From contig JAEWVF010000111.1 of NCBI GenBank assembly GCA_023459215.1, forward strand, positions 1-64,000: a stretch of DNA of 64,000 nt. The letters are read 5' to 3'. This DNA is from Chloroflexota bacterium. GTDB taxonomy: Bacteria; Chloroflexota; Anaerolineae; Anaerolineales; Villigracilaceae. Positions 7,125-14,628 of the stretch are shown here, piece after piece. The position numbers and the translations under genes are program-made. Below the pieces are notes generated by a model. It did not search any database, was not told where the DNA came from, and saw only the letters and a list, made by a program, of their open reading frames with translations. Numbering within the stretch: position 1 is the first letter of the stretch; every line of letters begins with the position of its first letter.

Positions 7125-7703
7125 TTAGGAATGAGATTGCCCGAGCGGAATATGGGCCAGGGCGGTGTAGACAGGGCCTTGCGGGCGCAGGTCAGAGCGG
7201 AACAGGGTCAGGTTGCTGACGGTCAGGCTGCCGAGCGGCCCGATCTGGAAGTTTTGCAAAGCGTTGCGCAGGGAAGCCAGGTCGGCTTCTTCGCGGATGC
7301 GGCCCAGCGTCAGGTGCGGGTTGAACGTTTTCTCTTCTGCCGGATAACCAAGCCGGGTGCAGGTGGACTCGATGGCGCGTTGCAGGCGCTCCAGTTCGGA
7401 CGCGGTCTGTATCCCGACCCAAATCACCCTGGGGCGCTTGAGATTGGGGAAGACGCCGAACCCGCCGAGTGAGATGGCAAAAGGCGGCTGCTGGCTGACG
7501 ACTGCCGCCAGGTCGCGGGTCAGTTCTTGCAGGCTGGAAGCGGACGTATCGCCCAGGAAGCGAAAGGTCAGGTGGATGTTTTCAGCCGCCACCCAGCGAA
7601 CAGCCTGGGGAGTCTCTTTTTTCAGCGCGGCGCTCTGCCGGGCGATGCTTTGTTGCAGGTCGGGGGGGATTTCGAGCGCAACAAAGGCGCGGATCAGGCT
7701 CAT
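7125..7703 (-). CDS. thpR: RNA 2',3'-cyclic phosphodiesterase (2H family)
   Basis: This 192-residue protein is a ThpR/LigT-type 2H phosphoesterase, which opens 2',3'-cyclic phosphates to 2'-phosphates on RNA. The two catalytic HxTx motifs are HLTF (H44) and HLTL (H130), both intact. The beginning SLIRAFVALEIP and the segment RVIWVGI are also typical. It overlaps the upstream response regulator by 4 bases (ATGA), so the two are translationally coupled, and rsfS follows 16 bases later. Confidence 0.92.
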   Translation of the reverse strand: MSLIRAFVALEIPPDLQQSIARQSAALKKETPQAVRWVAAENIHLTFRFLGDTSASSLQELTRDLAAVVSQQPPFAISLGGFGVFPNLKRPRVIWVGIQTASELERLQRAIESTCTRLGYPAEEKTFNPHLTLGRIREEADLASLRNALQNFQIGPLGSLTVSNLTLFRSDLRPQGPVYTALAHIPLGQSHS

Positions 7704-8092
7704 GCGCTGGGTTTGCGCTCGCGGAAAATGCCTTCGACAGCTTGTTTAAGGTCCAGGAAGCCGACCGGCTTGGTCAGGTAGACCGAAGCCCCGGCTTCGA
7801 GTCCGGTCTTGATGTCGGCGGGCATGCTTTTGGCCGAAACCACCACGACCGGGATTTTGGACAAGTCCGGTTTGGCGCGCATGATTTTCAGGATGTCGAT
7901 GCCCGAAATTTCCGGCATCATCACATCCAGGATGACGATGTCCGGCTTTTCATTTTCGATGATCTCGATGGCTGGGCCGCTGGTGTAGCTTTTCACCACC
8001 CGGAAGCCATTGACGCGCATCATTTCACCGAACATCTCGGCGGCATCGGGTTCATCCTCGATGACCACTACGGTTTTTTTGTTTTCATTCAT
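7700..8092 (-). CDS. Stand-alone response regulator receiver protein
   Basis: This 130-residue protein is a single receiver domain with no output domain. It has the acidic pair ED (residues 12-13), the phospho-acceptor D56 (VILDVMMPEISG), and the T/S and K positions in VVVVSAKS and YLTKP. Such CheY-like proteins act by protein-protein contact or in phosphorelays. I chose the ATG at 8092 (MNENKKTVVVIEDEP); the in-frame ATG at 8128 adds residues unlike a receiver. GGAG is 11 bases upstream, which is far. No cognate kinase is adjacent. Confidence 0.88.
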   Translation of the reverse strand: MNENKKTVVVIEDEPDAAEMFGEMMRVNGFRVVKSYTSGPAIEIIENEKPDIVILDVMMPEISGIDILKIMRAKPDLSKIPVVVVSAKSMPADIKTGLEAGASVYLTKPVGFLDLKQAVEGIFRERKPSA

Positions 8093-8207
8093 GCTTGCAA
8101 ATTCTCCGAACTGGGGTAAAAATAGCATATTCTTGACGAAAAGGCAAGTTAAAAGAGCAAGTTGTTATCCAATATTCTGTTTTGCTGGCATCCTGAAAGA
8201 ATATATC

Positions 8208-8702
8208 ATGAATGATTCCACAATTGTCATCCCGCTAAAACGTTTCCTGCTGATTGAGCAATGCCCCCCGGATTGGAAGGGTCTGGATTTGTATCTCTTC
8301 AGGGACGAAAACGTGGCCTTCTACGTGGGCCAGTCCCATTTGGCGTTTTCCAGGGTTTGGGAGCACCTGCTGGGCGGTTTCCACGGCCATTCCATCGTTG
8401 GGCGTTTCGTCTGGAGTAATTGGCCGGTTTCGATGCGCTTTACCATCGAGTTGCTAAGCTCCCAATCCGCGCAATTCGAGGCGTTGGGTAATAACCTGGA
8501 TGCTGCCGAACGGCAATTAATCCACAGTTTATCGCCCTGTTTTAACGTTTCCTTGAACAGCCAGCCAACACCGCTGCCGCCATCTTATTACCCGCCCAAT
8601 GCCAGGCTGCGTTGCAGCCGCAGCCTGAACCGCCTGATCCATGAAGCCGAGCGCGCTGTCAAGGCGGACGAGAAACGGCTGTGGGCGCAGGACCTTGCGT
8701 AG
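8208..8702 (+). CDS. GIY-YIG nuclease-like small protein
   Basis: This 164-residue protein resembles a GIY-YIG domain. DLYLF and AFYVGQS stand in the places of GIY and YIG, R in FSRVWEHL matches the conserved catalytic arginine, and AERQLIHSLSPCFN supplies the glutamate and the asparagine after the last helix. No second DNA-binding domain is apparent; the C-terminal 40 residues are basic and helical (RSLNRLIHEAERAVKADEKR). I chose the ATG at 8208, with GAAAG upstream. Function is unknown. The motifs are degenerate enough that catalysis is uncertain. Confidence 0.55.
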   Translation: MNDSTIVIPLKRFLLIEQCPPDWKGLDLYLFRDENVAFYVGQSHLAFSRVWEHLLGGFHGHSIVGRFVWSNWPVSMRFTIELLSSQSAQFEALGNNLDAAERQLIHSLSPCFNVSLNSQPTPLPPSYYPPNARLRCSRSLNRLIHEAERAVKADEKRLWAQDLA

Positions 8703-8757
8703 GCCGAAGAACGGATAAAACGGTTCTCGTTCGCGGCGCTTGCGCCTGCTGGTCTTT

Positions 8758-8765
8758 GTTATAAT
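8758..8765 (+). promoter_or_regulatory. Extended -10 promoter of the C39-like gene, leaderless
   Basis: TGTTATAAT contains an extended -10 (TGn) and a perfect TATAAT at 8760-8765. It ends 7 bases before the ATG at 8773, so the transcript would begin at the start codon. Confidence 0.55.
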
Positions 8766-8772
8766 CCCACCC

Positions 8773-10140
8773 ATGTTAAAACAGAGAAAATTCCAAATCC
8801 TTTTTGGGGGATTGGCTGCTTTATTGGTTGCGATTGGGGTTTACAACCTGCCGTTTGTCAATTCGCGCCTGGCCTGGCGCATCGACAATTTGCGGGCCGG
8901 GATAGCCGCTTTCTTCAATCCGCCTGCGGAGCAGGTTTTTGTCCCAGCAGCCCCCGTGGCTACCGCCACCCTGCCGCCTCCTGGTGTGACTCGCATTTCG
9001 CCGAATACCGAAACGCCGACCCTGATCCTGCCGACCGCCACTCCAAGCGTGACTCCAACACCGCTGCCTGAGCGGGCCGACCTGAAAGGCGACCGTTTCT
9101 ACGCCGACCAGAAGAATCGCTGGAACTACTGCGGCCCGGCCAACCTGACCATGGCGCTCAAATTCTGGGGCTGGAAAGGCCTGCCCGGCAAGACCGAGGA
9201 TTTGCGCGATCAGATTGCCCAGGTGGTCAAGCCCGGTTTTGTTGACCCGTCCAAGAGTTTTATTGACCGTGGCCGCCTCGATTTGAACGTTATGCCCTAT
9301 GAGATGGCCGATTTCGTCATCGAATACACCGATTATTCGGCCCTGATTCGGCATGGCGGCGAGCCGAATGTTCTCAAAGCCCTGGTCAATGCCGGTTTCC
9401 CGGTCGTTATCGAAAAAGGCTACTATGAGCGCGACACGCAGGGCAAACGCACCTGGATGGGTCATTACCTGTTCGTGACCGGTTACGACGATGCCGAACA
9501 GGTTTTCATCGTTCAGGATGCCTATTACCTCGACAACGAAAAACCGCGCAAGAATGTGCGCATCAAATACGACGATTTCCTGGATGGCTGGCGCGCCTTC
9601 AATTACCTTTTCATGCTGGTTTATCCGCCCGAACGTGAACCGGAAGTGTTGTCGCTGTTGGGCAACTGGAGCGATCCGGCCTGGGCCTATCGCCACGCGC
9701 TCTCCCTGGCCGAGACCGACATCGCCTCCTTGAGTGAGGTCGACCTGTATTTTGCCTGGTTCAATAAAGGCACCAGCCTGGTGCAGTTGCAGGAGTACGG
9801 GCCGGCCGCCGAGGCCTATGATCGCGCCTTTGGAATTTACGCCAGCCTGTCGCAGGACAATAGTTTGCGTCCCTATCGCATGGTTTGGTACCAGACCGGC
9901 CCCTATTGGGCTTACTTCTACACCGGGCGTTACCAGGATGTGGTCAACCTGGCCGATGTGACTCTCTCAACGCCTTCGGTCGGTCCAACCCTCGAAGAAA
10001 GCCTGTACTGGCGCGCCATGGCTTCCTACGCCCTGGGGAACGCTGGCGGAGCGACAAGCGACCTGCGCGAGGCTATCCGTTTGAACCCGAACTTCGCTGC
10101 CGCAATCCAACGTATGCGCGAATGGGGAATTTCACCCTAG
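8773..10140 (+). CDS. Membrane-anchored C39-like peptidase with TPR repeats
   Basis: This protein has 455 residues. An N-terminal membrane segment (about 8-25) is followed by a Pro/Thr-rich linker (60-100) and a papain-like C39_2 domain (about 104-290). The catalytic cysteine is C120 (NYCGPANLTMAL) and the histidine is H231 (MGHYLFVTGYD); D249 in VQDAYY may complete the triad. The C-terminal 150 residues form TPR-like helices (YGPAAEAYDRAFGIY, YALGNAGGATSDLREAIRLNPN). The enzyme would act outside the membrane on a peptide or protein. No ABC exporter is fused or adjacent, unlike bacteriocin-processing C39 peptidases. The substrate is unknown. The next gene follows after 6 bases. Confidence 0.72.
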   Translation: MLKQRKFQILFGGLAALLVAIGVYNLPFVNSRLAWRIDNLRAGIAAFFNPPAEQVFVPAAPVATATLPPPGVTRISPNTETPTLILPTATPSVTPTPLPERADLKGDRFYADQKNRWNYCGPANLTMALKFWGWKGLPGKTEDLRDQIAQVVKPGFVDPSKSFIDRGRLDLNVMPYEMADFVIEYTDYSALIRHGGEPNVLKALVNAGFPVVIEKGYYERDTQGKRTWMGHYLFVTGYDDAEQVFIVQDAYYLDNEKPRKNVRIKYDDFLDGWRAFNYLFMLVYPPEREPEVLSLLGNWSDPAWAYRHALSLAETDIASLSEVDLYFAWFNKGTSLVQLQEYGPAAEAYDRAFGIYASLSQDNSLRPYRMVWYQTGPYWAYFYTGRYQDVVNLADVTLSTPSVGPTLEESLYWRAMASYALGNAGGATSDLREAIRLNPNFAAAIQRMREWGISP

Positions 10141-10146
10141 CCAGCC

Positions 10147-11418
10147 ATGAAGATACTCCATTTTGCTGACGCCCATATCGATATGGCCAATTATGGCCGC
10201 CACGACCCGCAGACCGGCCTGCCGGTGCGCGTGCTCGATTTTCTCAAATCGCTTGACGAAATTGTCGAAACAGCGGTTGCCGAGAAAGTCGACCTGGTCA
10301 TTTTTGCCGGCGACGCCTACAAGGATCGCTCGCCTGCGCCGACCTTCCAGCGTGAGTGGGGCAAACGCATCATGCGCCTGTCCCAGGCCGGAATCCAAAC
10401 CCTGTTGCTGGTCGGCAATCATGATCTTTCCCCGGCGATTGGCCGGGCGCACGCCATTCAGGAATTCGAAACGCTCAATGTGCCGAATGTGCGCGTGATT
10501 TCGAAGCCGCAGCTCCTCGGTCCGGATGATTTGGGCGGTCTGCCGTTAAATGTGATTGGCCTGCCCTGGGTTTCACGCTCAGGGTTGATGGCAACATTGG
10601 AAACAGGAGCAAATGATAGCGCTGACATTTATAAAGAGATTGAAGAACGATTAGATGATTTACTTAAGAAATATCTGATTTCGGTCGAAAAATATTATCC
10701 ATCTTTGCCACTGGTTTTGACGGCCCACGCCTCGGTGCAAGGCGCGATTTTTGGCGGCGAGCGCATGGTCATGCTGGGCAACGACCTGGTGCTCTCCGGT
10801 TCGATGGTCAAAAATCCCCGGCTGGATTATGTCGCCCTTGGCCACATCCACAAGCCGCAGAATCTCAATGGCCCCGGCCCGTATCGCGGCGACAAAACAC
10901 CGGCCCTTCATCCGCCGGTGATTTATCCCGGTTCGATTGAGCGGGTTGACTTTGGCGAGGCCGGCGATGACAAGTTTTTTGTGATTGCCGAGGTTGCCAG
11001 GGGCAAAACCAGCGTCAAATGGCGCAAACTGGCCGGCGTGCGGCCCTTTGTCGATAAATTTGTGCGCATCGAAAGCGGCGAGAACCTGACCGGGCGACTG
11101 ATTGCCGCTTTGCCGGAATCCGCTCAACTATCCGGCGCGATTGTGCGCCTGGTGGTGGAATATCCGCGCGACCTGGAAAAGCTGATCGACGAGGCCGCGC
11201 TGCGTGAGCACACCAAATCGGCCCTTGAATTTCACTTTGTCAAGCGCCCGCAGATCGACGCGCGTGTGCGCCTGCCCGCCGACCAGTCGATTGCGGCCCT
11301 TTCGCCGCTCGAATTGCTCGATACGTATTGGAGCACCCTGCACCTGTCCGAAGACGAAGCCACCCGGCTCCAGGCCCTGGCGCGCCAAGTTTTGAGCGAC
11401 TCAGACCCCACACCCTAA
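10147..11418 (+). CDS. SbcD/Mre11-like metallophosphoesterase
   Basis: This 423-residue protein begins MKILHFADAHID and carries the calcineurin-like phosphoesterase motifs in order: DxH (D8, H10), GD in FAGDAYKDR, GNHD (LLVGNHDLS), H in LTAHASVQGA, and GHIHKPQ. These bind two metal ions, as in SbcD, the nuclease subunit of the SbcCD complex that processes DNA ends and hairpins. The length and the C-terminal 150-residue extension fit SbcD. No SbcC ATPase gene is adjacent; downstream is a PIG-L deacetylase. It lies 6 bases after the C39-like gene, suggesting co-transcription. A stand-alone exonuclease or another phosphodiesterase is possible. Confidence 0.75.
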   Translation: MKILHFADAHIDMANYGRHDPQTGLPVRVLDFLKSLDEIVETAVAEKVDLVIFAGDAYKDRSPAPTFQREWGKRIMRLSQAGIQTLLLVGNHDLSPAIGRAHAIQEFETLNVPNVRVISKPQLLGPDDLGGLPLNVIGLPWVSRSGLMATLETGANDSADIYKEIEERLDDLLKKYLISVEKYYPSLPLVLTAHASVQGAIFGGERMVMLGNDLVLSGSMVKNPRLDYVALGHIHKPQNLNGPGPYRGDKTPALHPPVIYPGSIERVDFGEAGDDKFFVIAEVARGKTSVKWRKLAGVRPFVDKFVRIESGENLTGRLIAALPESAQLSGAIVRLVVEYPRDLEKLIDEAALREHTKSALEFHFVKRPQIDARVRLPADQSIAALSPLELLDTYWSTLHLSEDEATRLQALARQVLSDSDPTP

Positions 11419-11444
11419 AATCCACATCCTGTTACGGAACTGCC

Positions 11445-12221
11445 ATGCAAACCAAGCCTGAATCTTCTTATACTCAGCACCACCTTATGCGCTGGATTTA
11501 TATCTCCCCCCACTTTGACGATGCTGTTCTCTCCTGCGGCGGCCTGATCTGGGAACAAACCCGCACAGGCATTCCTGTTGAGATTTGGACGATTTGTGCC
11601 GGCGACCCGCCCCCCGGCCCGATTTCGCCGTTTACCCAGGCCATGCACGACAGTTGGAAGACCGGCACGCCCCAGGAAACGGTTGCCCTGCGCCGGATCG
11701 AAGACCAGAACGCCTGCCGCCGGGTGGGCGCGCTGGCGGTACACTTCCCGGTGCCCGATTGTATTTACCGGCGCAGCGGAACGGGTTCGCTGCTTTACCC
11801 TGAAGGGATTTTCGGCGGCCTGAATCCGCGTGACAGCGCTGTGGTCGATGAAATTGCCAATCTGGTCTCATCGAAATTGAACCAGTATGATGTGCTGGTC
11901 TGCCCGTTGACGCTTGGCCGGCATGTCGACCACCTGGTGGTGCGCTCGGCGCTCGAGAAGCTGGGCCGTCCGTTGTGGTATTACGCCGACATCCCCTACT
12001 ATTTCCGCGACCCGGCCCAATTGGATGAGGCTTCGTCGGGACTGGCTGCCAAGAACTTCTATATCTCTGCGGAGGGGTTGCAGGCCTGGCAGGAAAGCAT
12101 TGCTGCGCACAAATCGCAGATCAGCATGTTGTTCGAAGACGATGCCGATATGCGTACAAAAATCCGCGATTATTGCCAAAAATTCGAGGGATTGCACCTG
12201 TTGGAGCGAGAACAATCCTGA
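11445..12221 (+). CDS. PIG-L family deacetylase
   Basis: This LmbE-like protein of 258 residues is a zinc-dependent enzyme that removes acetyl groups from N-acetylglucosaminyl compounds. The zinc and catalytic motif PHFDD is seen in ISPHFDDAVLSCGG near the start, and the third zinc ligand is in LGRHVDHLVV. There is no signal peptide. Two starts are possible: ATG 11445, chosen here, and ATG 11487, directly before the domain. A TATACT box at 11469-11474 would favour the shorter form. Neither has a clear Shine-Dalgarno. The substrate is unknown; no thiol-biosynthesis or glycolipid gene is adjacent. Confidence 0.82.
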   Translation: MQTKPESSYTQHHLMRWIYISPHFDDAVLSCGGLIWEQTRTGIPVEIWTICAGDPPPGPISPFTQAMHDSWKTGTPQETVALRRIEDQNACRRVGALAVHFPVPDCIYRRSGTGSLLYPEGIFGGLNPRDSAVVDEIANLVSSKLNQYDVLVCPLTLGRHVDHLVVRSALEKLGRPLWYYADIPYYFRDPAQLDEASSGLAAKNFYISAEGLQAWQESIAAHKSQISMLFEDDADMRTKIRDYCQKFEGLHLLEREQS

Positions 12222-12295
12222 CGAATGCTTGATTTTGGGTAAAAATCGTGATATATTTAGCCCACATCTGAACATATTTCGTGTAAGTTTCTCGC

Positions 12296-12319
12296 GTTGC
12301 ATCCCAATCGGGATGCAAC
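12296..12319 (+). promoter_or_regulatory. Hairpin in the greA leader
   Basis: GTTGCATCCC and GGGATGCAAC form a perfect 10-bp stem around the loop AATC. It ends 23 bases before the greA ATG. No T run follows, so it is not a simple terminator. Confidence 0.6.
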
Positions 12320-12342
12320 ATATCTTATAGACAGGGAACGTT

Positions 12343-12804
12343 ATGCCTGCTACATATTTGACCAAAGAAGGTTTCCAAAAACTCCAGGATGAGCTAGATT
12401 ACCTGCGCAAAGCCAAGCGCCAGGAAGTTGCCGAGCGTCTGCACGAGGCCATGGAGGGTGGGGAACTGATTGAAAATGCTGAATACGAAGCCGCCAAGAA
12501 TGAACAGGCTTTTGTCGAAGGCCGTATTCAAGAGTTGGAATTGTTGCTGGCAACGGCGCACCTGATCGAAGAACACCACGATCCCAGCTCGGTTCAGGTT
12601 GGCGACAGCGTTGTTGTCCAGATCGATGACGGCGATAGCGAAGAATATACGATTGTTGGCGCTGCCGAAGCTGACCCGCGCGCCGGGAAAATTTCCAACG
12701 AATCCCCGCTGGGCAAATCCCTGCTCAATCACCATCCCGGTGATGTGTTCATGGTGGAAGCGCCGGGCGGTTCCTTCAAAGTCAAATTACTCAAGACCAC
12801 CTAG
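12343..12804 (+). CDS. greA: Transcription elongation factor GreA
   Basis: This 153-residue protein is slightly shorter than the usual 158. The N-terminal coiled coil (about residues 8-75) carries the acidic tip sequence GELIENAEYEAAKNEQ, which enters the RNA polymerase secondary channel and triggers cleavage of backtracked RNA. The C-terminal FKBP-like domain contains YTIVGAAEADPRAGKISNESPLGKSLL, which identifies GreA. GGAA lies 5 bases upstream of the ATG. It precedes lysS, a common neighbour, though a terminator-like structure and a palindromic repeat separate the two. A leader hairpin is present. Confidence 0.95.
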   Translation: MPATYLTKEGFQKLQDELDYLRKAKRQEVAERLHEAMEGGELIENAEYEAAKNEQAFVEGRIQELELLLATAHLIEEHHDPSSVQVGDSVVVQIDDGDSEEYTIVGAAEADPRAGKISNESPLGKSLLNHHPGDVFMVEAPGGSFKVKLLKTT

Positions 12805-12825
12805 AAGACCGGGGCAGTCAACTCA

Positions 12826-12876
12826 AGCCCTGCGCGGGCTCTGCATTTGCAGGGTCTTTCGGCGCGGGGTTTTTTA
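12826..12876 (+). terminator. Probable terminator after greA
   Basis: CCCTGCGC (12828-12835) can pair with GCGCGGGG (12862-12869) with one wobble, enclosing a small CTGC/GCAG hairpin, and TTTTTT follows. The branched form makes this less certain than the other terminators. Confidence 0.5.
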
Positions 12877-12898
12877 TTTCGACACCACCCTCACCCGG

Positions 12899-12954
12899 CC
12901 TCCCCCATTTACCCCAAAGTTCAGGGGAAATGGGGGAGGTGGCGCGGCAGCGCC
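12899..12954. repeat. Palindromic repeat upstream of lysS
   Basis: CCTCCCCCATTTACCCC (12899-12915) faces GGGGAAATGGGGGAGG (12924-12939) with a one-base bulge. A small GGCG/CGCC hairpin follows at 12941-12954. It resembles a REP-type element and lies 24 bases before the lysS start. Confidence 0.65.
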
Positions 12955-12977
12955 GGAGGGGGTAAGAGGATATTATT

Positions 12978-14519
12978 ATGGCAGAATATAACCAGCTTGA
13001 AAGAATTCGTCTCCAGAAAATCGAGGAACTGCGCGCCGAGGGGGTGGAACCGTACCCGACCCGCGCCGAGCGCACCCATACCAGCGCTGAGGCGATTGCC
13101 GCGCTGGAGGCCGTGACCAGCTCTGAAGGCCAGGTGACTGCCGAGATAACGGCCACCCTGGCCGGGCGTATCCGCGCCACCCGCCCGATGGGCAAGCTGA
13201 CTTTTGCCCACATCGAAGACGGGGCCGGGAAAATCCAGCTTTTCCTGCGCGTCAATGAAATTGGCGCAGAGCAGATGGAATTTTTCAACAAGATGTTCGA
13301 CCTGGGCGATTTTATCCAGGCTTCGGGCACGTTGATGCGCACCAAGACTGGTGAGCCGACCTTGCAAGTGCGTGAGTTCAAACTGCTGGCCAAAGCCGTC
13401 AGCCCGCTGCCTGCCGCCAAGGATGAAACCCTGGAAGACGGCACGGTCGTCCGCCACGCGGCGCTCGAAGATACCGAACTACGCGCCCGCCAGCGTTACG
13501 CCGACCTGGCGGTGAACCCACAGGTGCGCGAAACTTTCCGCAAACGGGCGGGCATCATCAAAGCCCTGCGCGCTTTCCTCGACAACAATGACTTCCTGGA
13601 AGTCGAAACTCCCATCCTCCAGCCTTTGTATGGCGGCGCGGCCGCGCGGCCCTTCGTCACCCACCATAACGAACTTGAGCAGGACATGTACTTGCGCATC
13701 TCGTTTGAGTTGTATCTCAAGCGCCTGCTGGTCGGCAACCTGGAGCGGGTCTACGAGATTGGCCGCGATTTTCGCAACGAAGGCGTGTCGTTCAAGCACA
13801 ACCCCGAATTTACCCAGCTTGAGTTTTATGCTGCTTATTTTGACTATCTCAAGGTAATGGAACTGACCGAGCAGATGATCGGCTATGTCTGCGACACGGT
13901 CTTTGGCACGCGCAAATTCAGTTTCGAGAAGGAACCCGGCAAGGTCTACGAACTGGATTTCAGCGGCCCGTGGCGGCGGGTGGAGATGCGCCAGGGGATT
14001 CTCGAAACCAGCGGCATCGACATTGCCGCCCACCCGACGGCGGAATCGCTCTTCCAGGCGATTGTGGCCAAACACCCGGAGGCCCGCCCCGACCCGCATG
14101 TCACGCGCGGCAAACTGATCGACTTCCTGTTGGGTGAGTTCCTCGAGCCGACCCTGATCCAGCCGACTTTCCTGTACGATTATCCGCGCGATATTTCGCC
14201 GCTGGCCAAACCCAAACCGGGCGACCCGCTGACGGTGGAACGTTTCGAGGGCTATGTGGCTGGTTTTGAGCTGTGCAATGCCTTTACCGAACTGAACGAC
14301 CCGCTTGACCAGGAACAGCGCTTTATCGACATGCAGAGCGACTACACCGATGACGAGGAAGAAAAGAACCCGCTCGATGAAGACTACCTGCGCGCCATGC
14401 GCTATGGCATGCCCCCCAACGGCGGCTTTGGCATGGGCGTGGATCGTCTGACCATGCTCCTGACCAACAACCGCTCGATCCGCGAGGTCTTGCTCTTCCC
14501 GGCCTTGCGCAACGAGTAA
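12978..14519 (+). CDS. lysS: Lysyl-tRNA synthetase, class II
   Basis: This 513-residue enzyme charges tRNA-Lys with lysine using ATP. An N-terminal OB-fold anticodon-binding domain (about 55-150, LAGRIRATRPMGKLTFAHIED) is followed by the class II catalytic core. Motif 1 falls near FLEVETPILQPLYGGAAARPF, motif 2 is YEIGRDFRNEGVSFKHNPEFT, and motif 3 is GGFGMGVDRLTMLL near the C-terminus. AGAGG lies 10 bases upstream of the ATG. A strong terminator follows 21 bases after the stop. It is transcribed in the same direction as greA. Confidence 0.96.
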   Translation: MAEYNQLERIRLQKIEELRAEGVEPYPTRAERTHTSAEAIAALEAVTSSEGQVTAEITATLAGRIRATRPMGKLTFAHIEDGAGKIQLFLRVNEIGAEQMEFFNKMFDLGDFIQASGTLMRTKTGEPTLQVREFKLLAKAVSPLPAAKDETLEDGTVVRHAALEDTELRARQRYADLAVNPQVRETFRKRAGIIKALRAFLDNNDFLEVETPILQPLYGGAAARPFVTHHNELEQDMYLRISFELYLKRLLVGNLERVYEIGRDFRNEGVSFKHNPEFTQLEFYAAYFDYLKVMELTEQMIGYVCDTVFGTRKFSFEKEPGKVYELDFSGPWRRVEMRQGILETSGIDIAAHPTAESLFQAIVAKHPEARPDPHVTRGKLIDFLLGEFLEPTLIQPTFLYDYPRDISPLAKPKPGDPLTVERFEGYVAGFELCNAFTELNDPLDQEQRFIDMQSDYTDDEEEKNPLDEDYLRAMRYGMPPNGGFGMGVDRLTMLLTNNRSIREVLLFPALRNE

Positions 14520-14540
14520 GCCTCTTCCAGGCAAGAAACG

Positions 14541-14572
14541 CGCCGCAACACGAGAGTGTTGCGGCGTTTTTT
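14541..14572 (+). terminator. Rho-independent terminator of lysS
   Basis: An 11-bp stem (14541-14551 with 14556-14566) and a GAGA tetraloop are followed by TTTTTT. Confidence 0.95.
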
Positions 14573-14573
14573 G

Positions 14574-14603
14574 TTGAAATAGTGTCGCTGAAAAAGCTAT
14601 AAT
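14574..14603 (+). promoter_or_regulatory. Sigma-70 type promoter of the HD-GYP gene
   Basis: TTGAAA (14574-14579), an 18-base spacer, then TATAAT (14598-14603). The -10 overlaps the first in-frame ATG (14602), so translation must start further downstream. Confidence 0.65.
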
Positions 14604-14628
14604 GATAGACAGATGGGTTCTATCTTCA

